Translations under genes and position numbers: made by a program
In this document: in pieces, positions 59,301 through 64,000 of the stretch
Numbering within the stretch: the stretch's first letter is position 1
Layout: every line of letters begins with the position of its first letter
NCBI RefSeq assembly: GCF_000524195.1
Contig: NW_020170416.1
Coordinates: forward strand, 570,250 to 634,249
DNA: 64,000 nt
Source: Echinococcus granulosus
Lineage: Eukaryota; Platyhelminthes; Cestoda; Cyclophyllidea; Taeniidae
Direction of reading: 5' to 3'
The notes under the pieces: generated by a model
Told to the model about the DNA's origin: nothing
Database searches by the model: none
What the model saw: the letters and a program-made list of their open reading frames with translations, nothing else

Positions 59301-60918
59301 AATACTGCAGCAATGACAAGTGTTGTGTTGGATTTGCACTAAAGGAGTCATTTTGTCGTCGTCTACCCACCCGCGGTTAAGTGTAGTATGTCAATCATTA
59401 TTTATCCATGAAAATAGAGCCATTTATTCAATCGAATTTTGTAACACACTTGCATGCTCTTATGCAAATTTGATTTTTATGGCATCTTTCTCATCTTTGG
59501 GAAAAGTGACCGGATATTTTTGAAGACTTGGTTGTATTTCACTGTTGTGGAGCCTGACTTCTTCTTGATGACGTGGAGGGATTTGTGGCTCCAGTCAAAA
59601 TTCCTGTTAAAGGTGCATAAAAAGGTTGGGTTGCTATCAACATGACTGACATGATTGGAACCGGTATCCTGCCAAAATGGAAATGGGGACTGCGGAGATT
59701 AAACTTCTCGAGCAGTTAAGTCTGTAACTTAAATTGAGTAGCCCACTGGCCTCTCTGAACCTGTAATAAAGGCACGCCTGCAGGTAAAGAAGATGCGTTC
59801 CTAAGGCTGGGGATCATAGGCATGACCTTTCGGTAGTCTTGTCGGGTTGAAATCACCAAACCTGGCGACTGAGAGGCCACTGTGTTCAGATCGCAGGTAA
59901 AACAGTCGACAAGATAGCCTTCAAAAGATCCCTTGGACATTTTAAAATGTGTCCTTATAAGTTTTTAAACCCCTTTAGATGTGATTTTCTTCCCTCAACG
60001 TTAATGTGCGGAGTCGCAAGGAGGGATTTGCATACGTAGGACTCTGGCAATTAGCACAGGCTAAGGCAATTCATTCCCATTCAGTTAAAAAAAAAGAAGA
60101 AAAATTGGCTTATTAAAAACGGACTTACCTGCCATGAACTTTTTACTTTAGAAACAAAGGTCGATATAAATTGACAGGTTGTCATGGCGTGGAGCAAATA
60201 GTCAGTTCAAGAAGGGAGAGAAAATTACTTAAAAATATAGTGGCCTCCTATAAATCCACCATAAAAATGGTGTTTTATTTATCAAAGATCTGTTGGAACT
60301 ATAATATGATCTACTGAAGGTCAATTGGCCTCCTATTGGTGCACCTCCACATCATCGCGACTGTCAGACCATGTCAAGGTGACACGATACCAAAAATAAA
60401 AATGCTGGAAGTGGCTTTTTAAAAGTAAAAATAGGTACTGCAAGACTAGCCACTCAATTGTCGACTTAGAAGAAAAGGTGAGAGTCCTCTTCACAGCAAG
60501 TAAAAAGGAGAACTTGTGGCGCTGAAGCCGTGACCCGTATCAGTGGCGGTGTCAAGGGGGTATCGATGATCTAGGCCGGGCAGTCGGTATTATTGCCCTA
60601 ATCAGCTAAAAGCCCACAGGACTGGGGCCTGGTGACGGAGAAGAGGCAAAGTTTCTTGGGAAAAAAGACGGTAATTTACTTGGAATTTACTGTTGATTCT
60701 TGATTTCAAAGGTGAATTAAATCTAATGTAAAAGAAAAAAAGGCGCCTGCGGATAAATTGGCGTGTTTTCCTTGATTAATTAAATGGAAGATCGGAGGAA
60801 ATAGTGGATGCGCCACCTTGGTTGGGCGCGCCTGTCCGGCGATGCAGTTGTACAGGATGAAGTGTACATTCCTGAACACTTATTTATCATTCTGAGTGCT
60901 CAACCACATCCTTTGTAC

Positions 60919-62100
60919 CTGCCTTCGTAGTAGAGGCACACATTGGCATACAGGGCTTCATCGACTGTCAATCACTGAAGCAATCATTGCGTGATAAGAT
61001 AATATTCCAAGTAATATTGTCACATTAAAGAAACACCGTAGTGTCCTGAATTTTCCTGAAGTCGTAGGATATCCCTTCGGTATGGGAGAGGACTTCGTAT
61101 TTACGCGCAGAGGGACAGGGAGGCCATGGATGTGATCGCAGGTCTGAAACATCAAGTCAGGGAATAAAGAAACATCTCAAAAGTCATGCCACCTAGCGGA
61201 AGTACAATCACTGGAGACTTAAGTGTACGAATAGTGAGACGAAGAGTTAAACAATCTATCAGAGCATTACATAACTGCTCTCTTTTTTTGGGAGACATTC
61301 TCGGCACTGCCCATGGTCATCCGACCTCGTCGGCCATCACAATGTGGTCGGTGCCGAAAGGAAAAACACCCACGAGCCATCCGGGCCAGTCCTCGAATTT
61401 CTATGCAGCTGAGTTAAAAATTAACCGCAGTGTCACTGACCCCTCTCAGCGACTCCACAGAATCTAGGGTTTTCATCCAGTTCGGGAACAATATTGGCGG
61501 AAGGGGAATGTGCAGGCCATCTGGAATTCCCATCACCAGTCTTAGGAACAGTGGCCTAGAAGTGGAGCCATTGACCTAAGGATGAAGTTCAAAACAGTTA
61601 TTGCGGAGAGAGTATTTTGCTTCTTTTTCCCTCTTGTCACTGTGTGTTTACTTCAGTCCTGTCCAGACATATCTACCTGGGATCTATCCAGCTAGTAAAT
61701 GGGTGGAGGAGATATCACTGATTTACCTAAGCGACACCTGAATACAGGTACCGTAGACAGCTCTGTAGCGAATTTTGCCAGACGACTAGTGTCGCCCCAT
61801 TTGTTAATACTATTTCTGCAGAACAGTAGACTGCGAAAGACGTCATTTCCAACCCAGCCGTAGGAGTCTTCACAGATTCTCTCCTCAGTGGCAGGTGCTC
61901 TTCCTCTGGGTTTAATAGCCAGGAAGAAAAATTAGGGTAGCCATCCTCTACGATGGATTTTGCTTTTCTTTGTCACAAATAGAGCTACTCAAATATTCTC
62001 TGAATTTTTACAAAGTCACGGTAGTATGGAGGAAGAGTTAAGGCCAGTGGCATGCCTCGGAGACCATGGATCAAGGTGAAGTAACATCTGTGGAGACACA
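60919..62100 (-). CDS. Series of exon-like segments, unidentified
   Basis: Minus-strand segments with good pyrimidine-rich acceptors occur near 62095 (reads LIHGLRGMPLALTLPPYYRD), near 61539 (MGIPDGLHIPLPPILFPNW) and near 61145 (DHIHGLPVPLRVNTK). They resemble one another around a GL..PL core. A 46-bp segment at 60919-60964 (DEALYANVCLYYEGR) has both splice sites. Phases do not chain cleanly, and the 61145 segment is also open in a second frame. They may be duplicated exons of a real gene or decayed copies of one. Confidence 0.2.
61198..61270 (+). repeat. Dispersed repeat, copy 4
   Basis: Plus-strand copy beginning GGAAGTACAATCACTGGAGA and containing GACGAAGAGTTAAACAATCT. The second half differs from copy 2 by only a few bases; the first half is more diverged. 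Confidence 0.6.
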
Positions 62101-63577
62101 AAACGCATTCCTTCTGCCTTTAGCCGTTGACAAAGTTTTTCCAAAATGCAAGGATAAACAACAACCACCCGATCGTAACACGTAAATCATGCCCTACGAT
62201 GAGGAGTCCTTTGTGCAGCTCCATTTTTGACTTGACAAGTAATTTGCCATTCTCCGTAATCCTTTCTGAACCAGAGTTGAAGCAGATCGGCAACTCTTGT
62301 ACTTAATGTGTTTGTGCTTCTGGCAGCTGGCACAAAATTACGTAAAGCAGTGTGAATGAAGTGAATGTGGGCTCGGGATTCCCAGTGGAACTTCAACAGT
62401 GGCATGCCCTATCACAGCATGCTGGACACCCAGGCTATTCAGATAAGAACCGGCACTTGAAGACTGCTAAGTGAGTTAATATCATCGTCTTTCAGGGACA
62501 AGTGTATTTTTCATCATTAGTTTCTACAAGCCTTAAAACCCAATTTACTACAGCAGCGCCCAAGCTACCCCATAGCGGAGGTAATACGGCAAAGCCAACC
62601 TGTTACCCACCTGTGTAACAACTAGTGACATGATCATGCCATCAGCATGAAGACCCACTTACGGGTGACAGCAAAGCCGGTGTAGGTGAACTTTACCACT
62701 CTAATAATCATTTTACCACCAAACGCTCCTTTCTTGTAAGGCGTTTGATTAGGGCGCCGACTGCTTCACTTAAACCGCACCTCCACCTCTGACATCATGT
62801 GTTGCTGTCGCCGGCAACGACATCTACTACCTGCAACTATAGGTGCTCCTTTTCACTCCTCTCTTTCCCTTTGCTAGCTGATTTCTCCACTCCTGTATCC
62901 GCGGTCTTTCACTTGACAGGTTGATTGTTTAACCAATGTACTAAAATGCCGCCGAGGGGTGGAGGCTTGAGCACAAACCACTCACTTCGTTTGCTGTCGC
63001 GTAAACACTTGATCTCTTCTAATAGAGACTTGTCATTTAACTTCTCATCCAAAATTAGCCTTGTTTCATAATCAAGTACCCAAGTTAATGTTTAGGTAGA
63101 AGTCAGTTGGCACTGACTGCATTCCAGAAGGAGAATACAGCGCCCAAATCGTCCGTAAGGTACTGTGAGCAGACAGAGTTGATGGTTCAGGTGAATGGAA
63201 GATGAAAGCAAAGAAAGATGTGAGGGAAGCATAGCTCTCTTATTGTTGTTTAGCGCACTCAGAACCTTCATTGTTTGCGTCTGCTCTGGTCACTTTGTCG
63301 ACGAAAGAATGGAATTGAGTGGTCTAGAAAAGCAACGGCATCATCAAGGTTTCAACTGTCGGTGCTCTCATACCTCGAATAAACATAATACCTCCTTTTC
63401 TGGTGGTAAAATGCTTCACAGAATGTTTGGCGCCCTTAGCGTCAGTGGTAATGGTCAGCTCTTCCGTTGAGATGGTGGCAATCTAGTCTGACATCTTTGG
63501 TAAATATTTTACAGAAAAAAGACAAAAAATGGACAAAAAAGGTGAATAATTATTGCTACTTTTTTGCGTCTTAATTT

Positions 63578-63677
63578 NNNNNNNNNNNNNNNNNNNNNNN
63601 NNNNNNNNNNNNNNNNNNNNNNNNNNNNNNNNNNNNNNNNNNNNNNNNNNNNNNNNNNNNNNNNNNNNNNNNNNNNN
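63578..63677. other. Assembly gap of 100 N
   Basis: Exactly 100 undetermined bases, the conventional size for a gap of unknown length. Sequence on the two sides should not be assumed to be contiguous. Confidence 0.99.
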
Positions 63678-64000
63678 CGACACTCCCAAGAAGGAAAGGT
63701 GGTCTTGACGCGGGAGATACGTCAAGATCATCCCACCCGGCTTTACTTCACTAACTGGCCTGGAGAACCCAGATAATTAAGTTTTTTTTCAGCGAAGAGG
63801 TATGGCAATGTGCCTACCCTTCCCTTTTTCAAGAGCACTTCACACAGTCCTCCCTTCACCTTTTCTGTCTTAGTGAAACTCCATCTGCGCCGTCGCTGAT
63901 TGGTGCATTCAAAGGCGGTGCGCGTCTACGGCGCGCTGTTGTCGTTTTCCACTCACACAAGCCTATTTGTACGTCGAGACAGAATTCACCACCACCATAG
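63678..64000. other. Short tail after the gap, nothing recognised
   Basis: I see no exon or repeat that I can support in this 323-base piece. Confidence 0.5.

Larger units (their letters stand above)
59301..63577. other. Repeat-rich 3' flank without a supported gene
   Basis: It contains a plus-strand AATAAA at 59765-59770 that could serve PKD2, a copy of the dispersed repeat (61198-61270), and several minus-strand exon-like segments (60919-62100). I cannot assemble a gene. Confidence 0.5.

Noticed and set aside
1..64000. tRNA, rRNA, spliced-leader RNA gene or CRISPR array
   Set aside because: I scanned for conserved B-box-like GGTTCGAATCC, the tapeworm leader core and regularly spaced direct repeats, and saw none that hold up. 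The microsatellites are simple ATCC runs.

Overview
This is eukaryotic nuclear DNA from an animal. Genes have many spliced exons with GT-AG (and a few GC-AG) introns, long repeat-rich intergenic stretches and a 100-base assembly gap. Very short introns (one inferred at 39 bp), in-frame microexons, conserved metazoan proteins with divergent sequences, and a polycystin-2 channel suggest a parasitic flatworm, most likely a tapeworm. The species is inferred, not proven. All gene models were built by hand from exon homology, reading phase and splice signals.

Layout, left to right: (1) 1-5267, no recognisable gene, diverged tandem repeats. (2) A divergent alpha-tubulin (minus, 5268-6906). (3) 6.9-10.8 kb, mostly non-coding, with one weak candidate gene. 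(4) A compact block: CIAO2B (minus), EIF3L (minus) and SAP18 (plus); EIF3L and SAP18 are head to head with 435 bp between their start codons. (5) The last exon of an unidentified minus-strand gene ending opposite SAP18. (6) 19.3-25.7 kb of repeats. (7) A Na+/K+-ATPase beta subunit (minus). (8) A sosondowah-type ankyrin gene (minus, over 10 kb, with a 15-bp microexon). (9) A C-terminal-motor (kinesin-14-like) kinesin with degraded switch motifs (minus). (10) On the plus strand, a gene made of a transmembrane first exon and five consecutive phase 1-1 short exons of 42, 21, 33, 27 and 15 nt. (11) A complete polycystin-2 gene in 14 exons. (12) 59.3-64 kb of repeats, weak exon-like segments and the gap.

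The genes are functionally mixed (translation initiation, cytosolic Fe-S delivery, chromatin/splicing, cytoskeleton, ion transport), as expected for a metazoan locus, and not an operon or gene cluster. The most unusual items are the microexon gene at 47.5-49.8 kb, three GC-AG introns forced by reading phase, the kinesin whose motor keeps its P-loop but has lost its switch motifs, an alpha-tubulin without the Lys40 loop, and several diverged repeat families including a recurring GTCACATATATGTGAC palindrome.
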